NCBI RefSeq assembly: GCF_000237925.1 | Contig: NW_017386017.1 | Span: forward strand, 1,302,001-1,366,000 | From: Schistosoma mansoni | Taxonomy: Eukaryota; Platyhelminthes; Trematoda; Strigeidida; Schistosomatidae | Direction of reading: 5' to 3' | Length of the DNA stretch: 64,000 nt | Shown here: positions 20,457 to 32,487 of the stretch, one piece after another | How positions within the stretch are numbered: the first letter of the stretch is position 1 | Layout of the letters: the number at the start of each line of letters is the position of its first letter | Notes under the pieces: generated by a model | What the model was told of the DNA's origin: nothing | Databases searched by the model: none | Seen by the model: the letters and a program-made list of their open reading frames with translations, nothing else | Program-made: the position numbers and the translations under genes

Positions 20457-21076
20457 TTAAGCACGTGTTTGATGATTACTCCTTGTTTTAATTCGTTTAT
20501 CTTCATCGTTATTTCCAGTATCAGAATCCCAAAAATAATCATCATCAGCATTTAAATCATGTTCATTTGATAATTTTTGTACATTGACCACCATAGCATC
20601 AACTTCAGCATCTATTGAATCTTGAATTAAATTAGGATTTGAATAACCACCGGTCAATGGACTATTTATGTTGACTTTTGTTAAATAATGATTATTATTG
20701 TTATTATTGCCGTGATTATCCGTAGTAGCAGCAGTAGTAGTAGTGGTATTAGCGGTATGTTTATCCTTCATGTGATTACACAAACGTATATAAGGTATTG
20801 GTCCACGAGTATGCAAATTATATGATGAATTGGATGATGTTGATGATGTGGTTATAGATGCAGGATTAATCACTTTCATCATTTCAACTTGATCTCCATC
20901 TACATCTATGTCTAGTAAACGTGAACGACCGAATGAAACTCCAGTCTCTGTTGTGTCATTATTAAGTCCATAACGATTTCTTTGTCGACGGCAATAACGG
21001 AAAAATGCAAATACTATGACTAAACTAAATAATTCAAGTGAAACACCAAGTAAAGGCCACCAAACAGATGACCAGA
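20457..21076 (-). CDS. Last exon of the Ig/FnIII gene: membrane span and cytoplasmic tail
   Basis: Acceptor TTTTTAACAG, then WSSVWWPLLGVSLELFSLVI and VFAFFRYCRRQRNRYG. The cytoplasmic tail carries Asn/Thr runs (about 20690-20760) and acidic DADDDYFWDSDTGNNDED, ending at TAA (20457-20459). The W-P-L-L-G plus Glu in the membrane span resembles the basigin/neuroplastin segment W-P-F-L-G...E. Confidence 0.78.
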
Positions 21077-22004
21077 CTGTTAAAAATAAAATAATTTTGA
21101 ATGATACTAATTATTATTAACTAAAGGAAAGAATAAATTATGTTAATTTACAGTTAGTGCTTATTATTATCGAATAACAAAAATTTGCTAGAAAGGAATT
21201 CTCAGACACTAGAGAATGGTGGAGAATCCCGTACTAAGACGAAATGGCCTTCCAGTGCTTCTAAGTTTCCATTGGTGATTTAACTTAGATCGGTTCATAA
21301 TTTCAACGAAATTCAACAATCTTCACAACCCCTTACTGACTGTTTTAGAAGAGGCTACACTTTACTGTTGATGGTGACATAAGTTAAATAAAAACTAGAG
21401 ACAATCAAAACAAGACGACGTGAACTTAGGGATTTACTATTTGTTATTTCGAGCCATGTTAGTAGATGCGACCTATCTGGTTAGGGTCAGCGTTATAACT
21501 GCGATTAGTGGTTGAACTGTTTGGGTGATAAGTGGCTCATAATTGGTTATCATGATGCAGACGAATTTACTCTATCTTCTCTTTTGATCTATAAAACCAG
21601 TATCCATTAAGAATTACCCTTTCACTTTATCTTTTTAAACGATATTCTTAAAGTTCAGTCCTCCTAATTTTCACTGCTATTACATTATTTCGATCGGATT
21701 CACTATTCATATTGTTAATTTTTTGTCCCTTCATGCTAGTGTGGTATGTTAACTTGGTTCAATCCACATTTATACCAGGTTCCACGCTGATGATGACTGG
21801 CCACTAAGTGAAAAAAAATTCTGCAAACCTAACCTTTCCATACATTTTAGTACCATGTAAATAAGCATAGGATTATTGGTTTTTAAAAGTTATTTGAAAC
21901 TCATTAAAATGTAAAAACATTTCTTCGAAATAATCATGTTACTAACACAACTAATACTGTCGGATTGACCATCATATTTTAAAAACATCAGCTTTGACAT
22001 CTTT

Positions 22005-22043
<39 letters not shown>

Positions 22044-25000
22044 ATGTTCATGTTCGCACTGGGGCTTGGGCCTCCTACGTTTTGTTTAAAACACTTATTG
22101 TATCATCCACTAAACTGCTGAGAGCAGAGCGCAAACTTTTAATTTTATTTAAGCACATAAACATCGGTAAAAAGAGTTATCAAAATATAAATGCGTCACA
22201 TAATGTTGTTAGAATTAGAGTTATGTTTGTGATCGGATACCGTCCGGGTGCCCAAATTGAAAGAGGTGATTTTCTTAGGGGACCAATTCTCTGGCCTTTG
22301 GCTAACAGATCTAATCCACAAGGCAGTGGAGCAACGCCAGGAGGTATGGTCCCATGATAACCTGAGAACAAGAATGGGTTCATGTGCCAATGTTTCCTCA
22401 GGATCCTTAAGCCCACGCGAACTGTTAGTTAGGTTCTCCAAACAATCTAAGTTGATCATCGGTACCCACCAACATGGTTTAGGCACTCGACATTCGTTTT
22501 TCATCCTCTCAATTTCGTAAATAACACTTCAGGAGAAGGAAAGAAGTAGAAATTCCCTAACAATAGCTATATATGCATGGCCATATGAGAACATTTCGAG
22601 AGGTAAGGCGGGCTATCCTTGCCCTCGGTAGTACCAGGGCATTTGGGAAAGATAGTCAACTTTACTCAATGAACTTAGCTTATAATATCATCAGCTATAT
22701 TATCATTATTCAATTATCAAAAAAGTCATATTTTTGGATTAAGGGCAGTCAATAATAATCTTTCTGATTGGTTGCTCTTACTAAATTTCATTATTGTCAG
22801 TATTAAGATTCAAATTGCTTGGTTAACTAGTCTAAACCACATAGGTTTTGAATGAAAAGTAATCCCATATAACTGAAACTAAGAGTGCCTGATCAACAAT
22901 TAATTTTATTCTTATGTAAATGCTTGTTTACTTCATGTGAATACAGTCACTCTTTTGAATAGGTGTACATATGTAAATGCCAATCTAAGATATTCGTAAT
23001 AAATTTCTTTACTATTGATTAGTGCTTACTGATGATAAGTAATATTATATACGGCTTTCGCAAACATAAAGGTTTTAACTAAATGATTTAAGGCTATCTA
23101 AGATAGCCGCCTTGGTTGGTAAGCCTATTCTTTTTATGCAAAGATGATTATTTAATTTGTATATATAAGTTTTGAAACAGCACTGTCAATGTAACTCCTG
23201 TATCCTACGTTCTGATTCATTTACGATAGACAATTCCTATAGTATACCTAGCCGATTGTAGAAACGAAAAGACTGAAATGAGTGGAAGAAGTTAATTTCC
23301 AAACGGAATTCAAATATACACAAATCATAGATGCATCTAAATCTGTCCTTCTGATCAACTTCCTCTAGTAGTGTATTTCAGTAATCCGATCATTATAATG
23401 TTGTCTGGATTAGAAAACATATCGCTTACCAGGCTTTAGTTTTACTTAGTATCTAATAATGTATTTGACTACTATATTGATAAGGGACATACAACTGTCA
23501 GTACTCCAGTATAGTAGCTACACAACAAGGTATAGAGATACCAAGGTAATAATTCTATGATTGACCGACATAGTATAAATTTACTGTGATATACAAAGCA
23601 GTAATTTTCTATTAAGACAAACTACTTAGTAAGTATACAGCAAACTTAGTACAAAAAATTTAAAACCTAATCTAGTCTAAAGGAAAAATAACTTTTCTTG
23701 TTTTCATGATCAGTAATTTATGAACTTACACCGTAATTTGCGAAGATAACGTTTAAAAAAATACGCGGAAATCATCTTAAACGAAACGTTACACATAGTG
23801 GAAATTTATAAACTAGTATTGAAAAAGCCCAAATGAGGAAACGAATTACATATACATAACCATTATTTATTGTCTACAGATCGAATTCTCAGCTATAACT
23901 ACCCTAATTATAAATCCTTAAAAGCAGAAAAGGCTTAGTACCTGTTAGCTATTGGATTCCTTCACATAGATTTGATTGAAATGCTGCCTACTGGGAGAAC
24001 TTGAGAAAAATTTTAGAATTCTTAAGATAAACGCTGTTGGATACTTGTCTAAATCTACGTGAGAACAGCTTTCTCTCCTCACAGTTATGATGTAAACAAA
24101 ATTATTATGCTATAAGGTAAAAATAGTTTCTTTTCCAATCATACTCTAATTTTAGAGAAATATACAGAAGTGACCAACATTATCTTCGTTAAATATCAAA
24201 TCTAGCATACTATGAATATATGTATCTTAGGAATATATATAAGAACTTTCGTCTAAATTAGAGCGAATAGTTTTACAGTATTCGGGCGCCGAGTTGACAC
24301 TAAATAGGAATAATATATTTGTAAAATCTCAGCGGATGAAGTATCCTTGAAAAAGCTTGGACCAGATTGCTAGGCGAACCGTTGGATTTACTTCAAACTC
24401 ATTCGCTGAAATTTTACAAATATATTATTCCTAATTAATGTATTAAGAATATATGTATGAATATATGTATATTAGGAGTGTATTGCCGGGAACGTTTCGT
24501 TATTAAACTGCTGTCGCATTAAGTTGATTGATTAGTTTTTATTTGATCTATGACAATAGTTTGTTTAAATAATAACTACTGTTTAAAACAAATTACTTAT
24601 TACATAGAATATAATTTAAGGCATTTTTTCTCAATATTTACTTGAATATCCATAAATTTTCAACAGGACCAGGCCACCATGTTGTTGTCTCTCCAATATC
24701 ATTTTTAGCCCAACACCAAAAAAGAATGGGGCCAGATTTAGCTGGATTAGAATTCTTCATTTCATTATTAATAGTAGTTATTCTACGTCTACGCTCCAAT
24801 ACTTTCCATGGTCCATATCCATCTGTTTCACCATCGTTTAATAATATTGAAAAATCAGAAAGTACGTTTGCTTTGCCCACTTCTTGCACTCGTCTTATAA
24901 TGTAACCTGCCCATTGTGGTTGTGTCCACGCCCAAGCAAAATTTTTAGGTTTTACTGGGGGATAAGCTACAACAATTTCACAAGCATTTGTCCAATTTGA

Positions 25001-28000
25001 ATTGTTTTCATTATTAATTAATTGACATGAACTACTCATACACGTATAACGACCAGATGAATTAGACGGAGGTAACGGTGGGGGATCATAATTCAGACGT
25101 AAAATGGGAGGTACTAAAATTGAAAAAAAAATTTAAAAAATTAACGACAATTACTATCGTAGCATACAATAAAAATATATGGAAAAGTTGATTATCGTAA
25201 GAGGAGAAAAGAGTGAAACCACTTGGCTACTGTCAAATGATTATTTATGGATTAAGATTCTTCTAATAAAAATATCGTCAATAAACGTACCTCATATCGA
25301 ATCAAATTCTACATATATAAGCTTAACATATCTGTCTTTTTTCCTGTACTATATTCTTATATGCAACCTATCCTTTATATATTACCACCACTAAATTAAC
25401 TACTTCTACGAATTCAGTGTTCATCTAGTTGTGCTAATGAATGAGGTATGGCAACTTGAACCGATACATATGTGTGCCTGGTCCTACGTTGTAGCTGACT
25501 AACTGATATAAGCTTAAAGGAAGTATTCATTCTCTAAAATTAATCATTTCCCTCAGATTGTAAATATTGTGCTATCATAGTTTCTAACTGTGTTAGTTAA
25601 TGAATACAGTGTGACTATGACACATCATTACTATAAATTCAAGTTAATGATTCATTAATTCTCATTAGCAATTTATATTTATTTTAAACTGAAAAGTTGT
25701 CTCGTTACTACTTCAGTCAGTCACAACGTAGAACTTCGTACGTACGTACATCAGTTCGAGTTGCCATACCACATTAGCACAGAGAAACAGTTGTCGATTC
25801 AAAACCCATAGTGGTAGAAGTAGTAAGAGTATAAGCATTATGTGAAAGATTAGGGTTTGAAGATGTTATTAAAGGAGTATAATACAGTGAAATAAGTTTG
25901 GAAAGAGAAAAAGAATAGAGACATGAAGAATTCAGAAGATTAGAATTTGGTAGAACACAAAGAGTGGATGCACCTTCGCCATTGCAAACGATTTTGAGCC
26001 ATGTCATTCAAGGTCTCTAACATGGCCTCGTTACCACTTAGAGGTAATCAGTGATTCTTTATAAGTAATTTAAGCATAAACTTGTTGTAAATACCAGTAC
26101 TTAGTGGCAATATTTTTAAATGTGGTTATGAAAAGTTCCAGATAGATTCCATTCAACAACTTCACTACTATCTAGTTTCAATAAATTTACTGTCATTGTT
26201 CACAATCAAAACATTATTCAACATTATTTACAGACTATAGTTAGTACTGATAACTAGGGCACAAGACCGATACGTCTACTATGGTCTAATAATGTTAGCA
26301 AATAGCAGACCAATCGCTAGGGAAAAAATTCAATAATTAAAAATAAAATTTTATATTCCTTTTTCGTTTTTATTTCAATGATATTGGAGATAGACTGTTT
26401 AACGGAGATTCATCATTATTCTTTGATATATTATAAAAAGTACCGAGACTAGATTATGTATTATTTTGAGTAATAATGAATCTGAAGTTCAACTATATCA
26501 TACCAAATCATTCGAGGTGAAACGAAAATCATTCTTACCAAAGGGAATTCGAGTAATCAGAGACTGTTCTTAGTCGAATGATCATTGAATACCACGAAGT
26601 ACTAAACAAAGGTTTCACCCTAGAGTAGGAATTCTTCAGAAATCCTCACTCACGACTCTGTTGGAGATCGATTCCATGACATTCAGATCTCAGTGTGAGA
26701 GTTTAGTCTTTAAACCACTAAATCCCAAGGAAATTATATATACCTAAAACTTCAATCAATTTTCATTATTTGTTAATCTCCTCCTAATGTTATTTGAGGG
26801 TAACTCCCATATATCAGCCAGTTTTTTTTTACAAGAAATCTAAGAATTACCTCTCAAAATTATTCACTAATAAGCATATGATTATTATTAGTATGAGAGA
26901 TTTGTAAAGAACGTTTAGTTGAGCCGTTTTAGTTTCCTTGTCTATATGTAATGAAACTGAAGATTCAGTTAATTATATAACAGATATTGTATGTATGTTT
27001 GTCTAATATAATTTTAAAATGTAATTATATCTGAAGAAAAAGAACATATTTACATGGTTATCAATGTAATGAAACGATGATTACCATTTAAATGGACTGT
27101 TGCTACAGCATATTCTGATTTTGAAAAACTAAATAAACACTGATATTGACCAAATATTCGTTGATCAAGAACTGAAATATTGATAAGGAAAAACAATAAA
27201 AAAAACATTGTTAATCTTCGAGGAAGTAAACTTATCAACATGAACTTTCAAATATAAACTAATTATTGTTATGCAAAGATGGATAATGGCTAGCAGTGGA
27301 ATCCAGGACGCGCGTTTCGTCCTATTTGGGACTTGTCAGCTGGATGTACCTGCATCTCAGAGTTGATGTTCACTGTGGGACTCGAACCCAGTATCTTTCG
27401 CTTCTAAAGCCATCGCGTTATTCACTCGGCCACTGAGTCATGATGGCCATTTGCTTGTGCGATGGAGTGAAGTTTAAATGCATTTAGTATTGTTTGTTTG
27501 AATCTTCCCATCGATATGTTAGGACTGCAACTGGTCAGTCTCTGATTGGCATATGTGCATACTGTGCGTATTGCCTCGATTCCTGGATTCCACTGCTAGC
27601 CACTATCCATCTTTGCTTACCATGCTTGTGAATTAAGGCCATATCGAGGCAATACGCACAGTATGCACATATGCCAATTAGAAACTGACCAGTTGCAGTC
27701 CTAACACATCGATGGGAAGAGTCAAACAAACAATACTAAATGAATTTAAATATTGTTATCACTTTAACCAGTATTAAATAAGGGTTGAAACGTTCGTCAA
27801 TCAAAAGATTAACTTATATCAGTTTAAATAAATTGAAAAACAATATGTCTCTCACCAAAGTGATGGCACACTAAAGCTTCTTGAATATAGAACTAATTTA
27901 ACTCAAGGTTACTGGAGGTGTATAAATAAATAAGTAAATAAATAAATATATGCGACTGTAGATAGTTTGATAAATACCTAAGTAAATAACTTTATAAATG

Positions 28001-31000
28001 CTTCACTCACATAGGTTAACTGTAGCCTGAATTGTTCATTAGTTACTTCTCAGGCTGCGTAGTTGAGTGATTCGGGTTAGAAACCTCGAGAAAGCCTAAG
28101 TTGCCTCAAGATCGCAGATATTTTTTGCTGAATAGTGCCGATCGGCGCCAAAACTAAGTCCACGGTTCCAAACAAACTTTAAGCTTTAATAGATGACCTC
28201 TGCGAAGTAACTCTCACTTGACTGATGACTTATTCAGTGTAAAATATCATGCAATCGGAGCATAATGGTGCTTTTTCGATTTAATACAGCCTGGATAAAT
28301 ACATAATGAATAAGCTGTGTCATGTCAAAGTAAGCTGTCACTGAATTCACTTAGGTCTTCTCTGCACCCTTTGTAAAGAAATTCAGATAATTTTCGATAA
28401 CTGGTATTTAAGTAAAGTTATTCACTTAAATCCGTGAATAAGAATTTGAGATGTATTGTTGAGAGGCCGCGAAAGCATCAACCCTTTAGTGTTTATATTA
28501 TACTAAAGTTGATAAGTGAACTTTTTCTACCCATTATGATGACTGTAAAGCTCGATCGTGAATACTGCATAAATTCTCAAAACTGCTTACCAATTAATTT
28601 ACAGTAAGTTTCATATGTCAACCGATCTCTGTTGAATGGATATATGAAATATAACCACACAATGCATTGGTGTGGGAAAATTGTGTGCCCAAATACAAAT
28701 ACAAAACGAAAATATATCGTTCGTGACCCGAAGGGGATCAAAAGTTGCTTCCAAAATCATACAATCTAAGCACTGACCTTCTAACAATTCATCAAATACT
28801 GAACCCTATTGTCGTGTTTTAGAAAACTTAAGGGTAAATAGAAAAAATAACTACCTGCGTTCTCTCTCGTAGTAATAAATTATCTGTTTGCTGAAAATAA
28901 AGCTCAAACGGCAGACACATTTGAACTGTAGTTGGTTCTTGCCACCAAAATTAACACAAATGGAGTTTAGTTGCTGACTAAATGCTCTAAAACATTAAAT
29001 AATGGTAACCCTATATCTACTAATAAATTGCTCTATAACAAAACATTTGTAGGGCTTTTATTCTGACCTTTCTGTCAAAGACTTTGAACTTACGCGGCAA
29101 ATTAAGCCGAAGACGGGCTCTAATGGCTCTAATCGATGGGTCTCTTGTTGTTATCCGAGAATAAACTTGGTTTATTTGGCTATGGTTAACTGACCAATCA
29201 CCAAAAAGGCCTCCTTTCCAAGTGACAGTGACAATATCTAATAACTTTACACTCCCGACAACACATGTACACGACATCCAATTGCGGTCCATATCTAGAA
29301 ATGTATTGTCATCCAGCTGTCTTCTTGTGAAGTTAAAATTTCCTATTTTATCTAGATATTCTATTGTTGGCACAGTGACATCATTTGTTCCAATAACTAA
29401 AATTTAAGAAAGGGGACGTTATTCGTCAAGTGTAATGATTTTTTCAGGTGTGGATATATTTTTACAACCGATGGTTTCGGCCAGAATTTGTAGGGAAAGA
29501 GAATTATGATTACACTGACAATTAAATGACAAAATATGACCTTATCTCCCAACATTCGAATATTTGGCATGTAGGCAATTCGGTGGTTACCTACTATAAA
29601 ATGGAGGATCTAAGAAGTGTGAAATAATTTCAAGACCACATTTGAAAATGTTGTGAACTCCTTTAAACCATGGTCAGTCGTTAGTAGGCTATAAAATTAC
29701 ACTCCATGGATAAATAGACATATTTCACAGCTCCTTAGGCGTAAGAAACATTTTCAGAATCTTTTATCAAAATGTAATCAAGAATCCTTCAAGTAAATGT
29801 GCTGGTAAGTCAGAGATATACATAAAACGGCCACTGTATGGTCTAGCATTACTTACAACAGGCAGTCAATACAAATTTAGATTTGGATCCACAGCATCAC
29901 TACACGTAGATCTATCAAAGTTATACAATGGGTGAAAGAAAAGACCTAAAAATTTCCCACATGAAGGATGAAACCTGGAACCTATTCATCTTCATTTGCT
30001 CTAAACAGCTTTGTTTCAGTTTAAGCATACATAGCATTGATAGTAAATTCTAGATATCCTTTCGAGGAAAGACTAGCCTCGAAAAGTTACCTCTCCACTT
30101 AAATAGAAGAAATCAAAGAACTTATAAAATCCCATCGCTTCTGCTTCAGGAGGACTCTCTGGTAATACTAAGTGAAGATTGAGAAATCGTAACTTCCGTC
30201 AAAGTATTCCGATAAAGCATTTCCTACTAGTGGTCGTGAAACGCCAACCATTAGCTCCGGTGGTAGCAAACTGTTATTAAAAACTTTGCCTACTAAAAAA
30301 AGAGATGAAAAGAGACTACTTTAACATCTCAGACCAAACAAGTTCAGTGAGCCTGATGATATCCACCCTGAAATCGTGGAAGCTCTGATGGACACAGTTA
30401 CAAAAACAATAGCTATGTCATTTGATACACCACTGAGTCAGTTGAATCTACTGAGAGATCGAAATGATTAAATAATTAGTATAGTTCATAAAATTGAGAA
30501 TAAACATTTGATAATAACTTTCTGTCCGTCACTTCTACTAGTATTGTATCAAAGTTCATCAGAAAGATTACTTGAGTTGTTACTATCTTTATGTCAAGAG
30601 AAGAAACCTTTCGGTCAAGAGACAATATGGTTTTAGCGTGAATTATCCATGTTTAACCAATCGTATTTCAAGAAAGATGTTTGTACTGCAGCAATAGATT
30701 AAAATATCTCACTAGACGTAATCTTTGTAGGTTCCAGTAAAGCCCTTGATGGGGTTTCTGACATGGGACTTACACGAAAGTTAGGAGGTTTTGGTATGAG
30801 TCACGCAATCAAAGATTGAATTTCTGACTTGCTCAGTGACAGAAGGCAATGTATGAGAATAAACGGCACATTATTTTCATAGGATCCTGTGAAGATTGGG
30901 ATTTTCTGAGAGATAATCCCAAGCATATTTCTCCTTATACTTTGCGTAAATAACCTAATGAAAATAAAAAGGTCACACGTCATGTCGTTTATAAGCCACA

Positions 31001-32364
31001 GTAAAGTATTACGTTACATGCTTACCACAAATATTGAGACGGTACTACAAGAAGACCTGAGAGCTTTATTTAAGTGGACAAACAGATGGTTGCTATTGGC
31101 GAGTTCTAGCGAAATTATAAGATCTTAAAAGTCAAGTTGGATAACCTTAAGGCAATCGTCGTTACAGGCTTCTGGATCCTCCAGGTAATTTGTAAGGCAT
31201 TTTTCCACATATGAAAATATGTTCAAGACAGTATATCTAACGTATGTGAGATCTCACATAAAATATAGGATTCGATCGGATAGTTTTAGTTTCATATGTG
31301 AGGAAAATACGCAAAAACTGGGTTCACGGGCAATGGAATAAAATAATGAACAATTTTCCTGGTTGGCTTCGAGAAAACAGACCGACACTCATCAACTTAT
31401 TCTCGCCATCTTACCATAGGTTAAAAAGTGATTTTTCATTACTTTACCATTGAGCGCCCGATGATATTGTTATTAATGTGCTGTGTTTTATCTTATGAGG
31501 ATAGATGATATAAGAGAACACCCTTGAATAGTTTAAAGTTTAAGATCAGACTGCTTGCACACACAGTTTCATTTCCCTCACGAAGTCATTAAACACTGAG
31601 ATTCTCTAGTATGTCAAGTGTTACCAGCATATTTTACTGGTGCACTCAGGACAGGGTTGGATCCTCACAGCATTAAAAATCACCTTATGATCTATGTTGA
31701 CCTGTAAGGACTGAAAACCACTTCGTTGATTATTGTTAATATATCTTCCGGCTATATCGCTGCAACCAAAGACTTGAAATCAAACGTTGACTTATGATCC
31801 TTTGCTAATAAATTTTATGCACTTGATTCTTTGCACTTTGGAAAGATATTTCTCTAAAGCATAAAAATGTATACGTCTATTCTTAAATAAGTAAGAAAGA
31901 TGGACATGTCACAAATTTGAATTGTAATATTCAAGAAACGTATTTTGATATACCAAAACAAAATCGAAAATAAATAAGGTGTACTTGAATATATATAGAC
32001 TGTAAGAATATTTGAGATCCCTCTAGAGATACACTCATAAACACCAGATTCAGAGAACCCAGTTTCGCTGATTTCCCACTGAACTTCGCTCCCGAATTTC
32101 GTCACTAGTTGTGTCGTTACATTTCTGTCATACTCCTTGCGGCTGATAGTTATATTATCCGGACTGGTAGCTGAACATCGCAGCTTTAAAGGTCGTCCAA
32201 GATAAATAGTTTTTGAACTTGTAAAAATCCATGAGTCACCATCCAAGACTGATAACGAAGTACTGAAGTCTGATTGAAAAATCAATTAAATATCTATGCT
32301 CCAACTTACCTAATGACAATGAGGATAAACATTTTACAAAAACTAATAAAGCCGATAAAAACAT
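20457..32364 (-). CDS. Ig/FnIII single-pass membrane protein gene (basigin/neuroplastin-like membrane segment)
   Basis: Six - strand exons can be placed: 32310-32364, 31985-32269, 29094-29396, 27085-27171, 24642-25113 and 20457-21076. The first encodes a signal peptide (MFLSALLVFVKCLSSLSL). Exon 2 is one Ig domain (LKLRCSA ... GVYECIS). Exons 3-4 form a second (MSCTCVV ... GQYQCLF). Exon 5 has an Ig-like SGRYTC piece then an FnIII-like part ending FWCWAKNDIGET. The last exon holds the membrane span WWPLLGVSLELFSLVIVFAF with an intramembrane Glu, a basic stop (RYCRRQRNR) and a Ser/Asn/Thr-rich cytoplasmic tail. Introns 1-4 are all phase 1, as is usual for Ig exons, but exon 5 ends in phase 2 while the last exon needs phase 1. 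A small exon or alternative splice site is therefore missing. About 606 residues are seen. A cell-surface adhesion or receptor role is inferred; orthology to basigin is not claimed. Confidence 0.75.
21205..21320 (+). mobile_element. Family B SINE ribozyme-tail fragment
   Basis: GAGAATCCCGTACTAAGACG, then AAATGG...CCAGTGCTTCTAAGTTTCC and GGTGATTTAACTTAGATCGG are worn versions of the B ribozyme and tail. It lies in the last intron of the Ig/FnIII gene. Confidence 0.6.
22007..22040. repeat. AT dinucleotide microsatellite
   Basis: A run of about 15 TA repeats within the last intron of the Ig/FnIII gene. Confidence 0.9.
22135..22655 (-). mobile_element. Family C repeat, copy 2, decayed
   Basis: Reversed: TTTATTTAAGCACATAAACA (tail end), CCGTCCGGGTGCCCAAATTG, CACAAGGCAGTGGAGCAACG, GGTCCCATGATAACC, TCTCAATTTCGTAAATAACA, ATGCATGGCCATATGAGAAC and the CCAGGGCATTTGG 5' end. 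Its divergence shows it is older than copies 3, 4 and 6. Confidence 0.7.
22656..24239. other. Intron sequence, nothing recognised
   Basis: Last intron of the Ig/FnIII gene. The small missing exon predicted from the phases should lie here or elsewhere in 21077-24641, but I could not pick it out by eye. Confidence 0.4.
24240..24440. repeat. Fold-back repeat D, copy 2
   Basis: Arms of about 40 bp (24301-24342 and 24395-24436) are near-perfect reverse complements around AGGAATAATATATTTGTAAA. The loop of about 55 bp holds GAAAAAGCTTGGACCAGATT and GGCGAACCGTTGGATTTAC. The flanking head GGGCGCCGAGTTGA is shared with 10410-10556, where the loop side is in the opposite orientation. Confidence 0.8.
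24642..25113 (-). CDS. Exon 5 of the Ig/FnIII gene: Ig-like and FnIII-like region
   Basis: Starts after TTTTCAATTTTAG with PPILRLNYDPPPLPPSNSSG, then RYTCMSSSC, then NWTNACEIVVAYPP. An FnIII-like stretch follows (KPKNFAWAWTQPQWAGYIIR ... FWCWAKNDIGETTTWWPGP). The donor AA|GTAAAT gives phase 2. This does not fit the next exon's phase 1, the clue to a missing small exon. Confidence 0.7.
25425..25506 (+). mobile_element. Family F repeat 3' end, copy 2
   Basis: GGTATGGCAACTTGAACCGA, TGCCTGGTCCTACGTTGTAG, then CTGACTAACTGATATA: the last 80 bp of family F. Confidence 0.55.
25700..26040 (-). mobile_element. Family F repeat, copy 3
   Basis: Reversed copy: CAGTCAGTCACAACGTAGAA, CATCAGTTCGAGTTGCCATA, and far end TGAGCCATGTCATTCAAGGT, CTCTAACATGGCCTCGTTAC. 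The - strand frame MTWLKIVCNGEGASTLC is part of the repeat, not a host gene. Confidence 0.55.
26600..26890. repeat. Old SINE-like repeat H, copy 2
   Basis: Reversed tRNA-like head (GGAGATCGATTCCATGACAT ... TTTAAACCACTAAATCCCAA). It then shares AGAATTACCTCTCAAAATTA and CACTAATAAGCATATGATTA with the H copy at 18969-19270. Very worn. Confidence 0.4.
27085..27171 (-). CDS. Exon 4 of the Ig/FnIII gene: second half of second Ig domain
   Basis: An 87-bp exon (29 codons), phase 1-1, acceptor CAATATTTCAG and donor AATG|GTAATC. It supplies RIFGQYQCLFSFS, the F strand Cys, and AVATVHLN, the G strand, completing the Ig fold begun in exon 3. Confidence 0.75.
27264..27759. mobile_element. Family A SINE fold-back with tail-head junction and 9-bp target duplication
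   Basis: Between two TATTGTTAT repeats (27264-27272, 27751-27759) lies, reversed, a ribozyme, head and tail piece (27273 to about 27575). It is followed forward by ribozyme 3' strand plus tail (about 27576-27750). In sense order the inverted part reads tail-head-ribozyme, so the template extended past one unit. The arms around ACGCACAGTATGCACATATG are about 105 bp. The ribozyme core is CUGACAA instead of CUGANGA and is probably dead. It lies in intron 3 of the Ig/FnIII gene. Confidence 0.85.
27760..29093. other. Intron 3 of the Ig/FnIII gene, nothing recognised
   Basis: No exon or matched repeat beyond a short AAATAAATAA run near 27925-27945. The 28030-28250 part is less AT-rich and may be an old repeat. 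Confidence 0.4.
29094..29396 (-). CDS. Exon 3 of the Ig/FnIII gene: first half of second Ig domain
   Basis: Acceptor AATTTTAG and strong donor CCGC|GTAAGT. 303 bp, phase 1-1. It encodes NWMSCTCVVG with a candidate B-strand Cys, VTVTWKGG (C strand Trp) and a basic ending RARLRLNLP. The open frame runs into the intron for a few codons only. Confidence 0.75.
29630..31700 (+). mobile_element. CR1-like LINE, heavily decayed
   Basis: Scattered frames match the CR1 order. PWINRHISQLLRRKKHFQN near 29700 is the region between endonuclease and RT. PDDIHPEIVEALMD near 30360, SSKALDGVSDMGLTRKLGGF near 30730 and LSDRRQCMRINGTLFS near 30830 are RT. A C-terminal end lies near 31520-31690. Many stops and shifts. 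It sits antisense in intron 2 of the Ig/FnIII gene and is the oldest of the three CR1 copies here. Confidence 0.7.
31985..32269 (-). CDS. Exon 2 of the Ig/FnIII gene: first Ig domain
   Basis: 285 bp, phase 1 at both ends. It encodes YLGRPLKLRCSA (B strand), a Trp in QWEIS and ESGVYECISRG (F strand), with two N-x-S/T sites (NIT, NVT). The donor is A|GTACAC. The open frame continues past the donor without a known domain, so the splice is preferred. Confidence 0.75.
32310..32364 (-). CDS. Exon 1 of the Ig/FnIII gene: signal peptide
   Basis: ATG at 32364 starts a hydrophobic leader of 18 codons, then one base, then the donor GTAAGT. The first intron (32270-32309) is only 40 bp and ends in TTTTTCAATCAG. 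Very short 5' introns are a known trait of schistosome genes. The phase (1) matches exon 2. Confidence 0.75.
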
Positions 32365-32487
32365 CGCACACAAACTGCGCGCTTGAGAGTGCACATAAAT
32401 ATAAATTTAAGTAGCTGGTGCAAACAACTACGTCTTTTCAACAAAAATACTTTTGAGTGAAAATCCGTGTCAACATTTTATCACTGC

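Noticed and set aside
20457-21076. Naming the membrane gene basigin outright
   Set aside because: The membrane segment resembles basigin/neuroplastin, but the FnIII-like region and long tail differ and no alignment could be run.
31854-31984. Extension of the Ig exon 2 frame beyond 31985
   Set aside because: The extra residues do not look like Ig and a phase-matching donor exists at 31984-31983.
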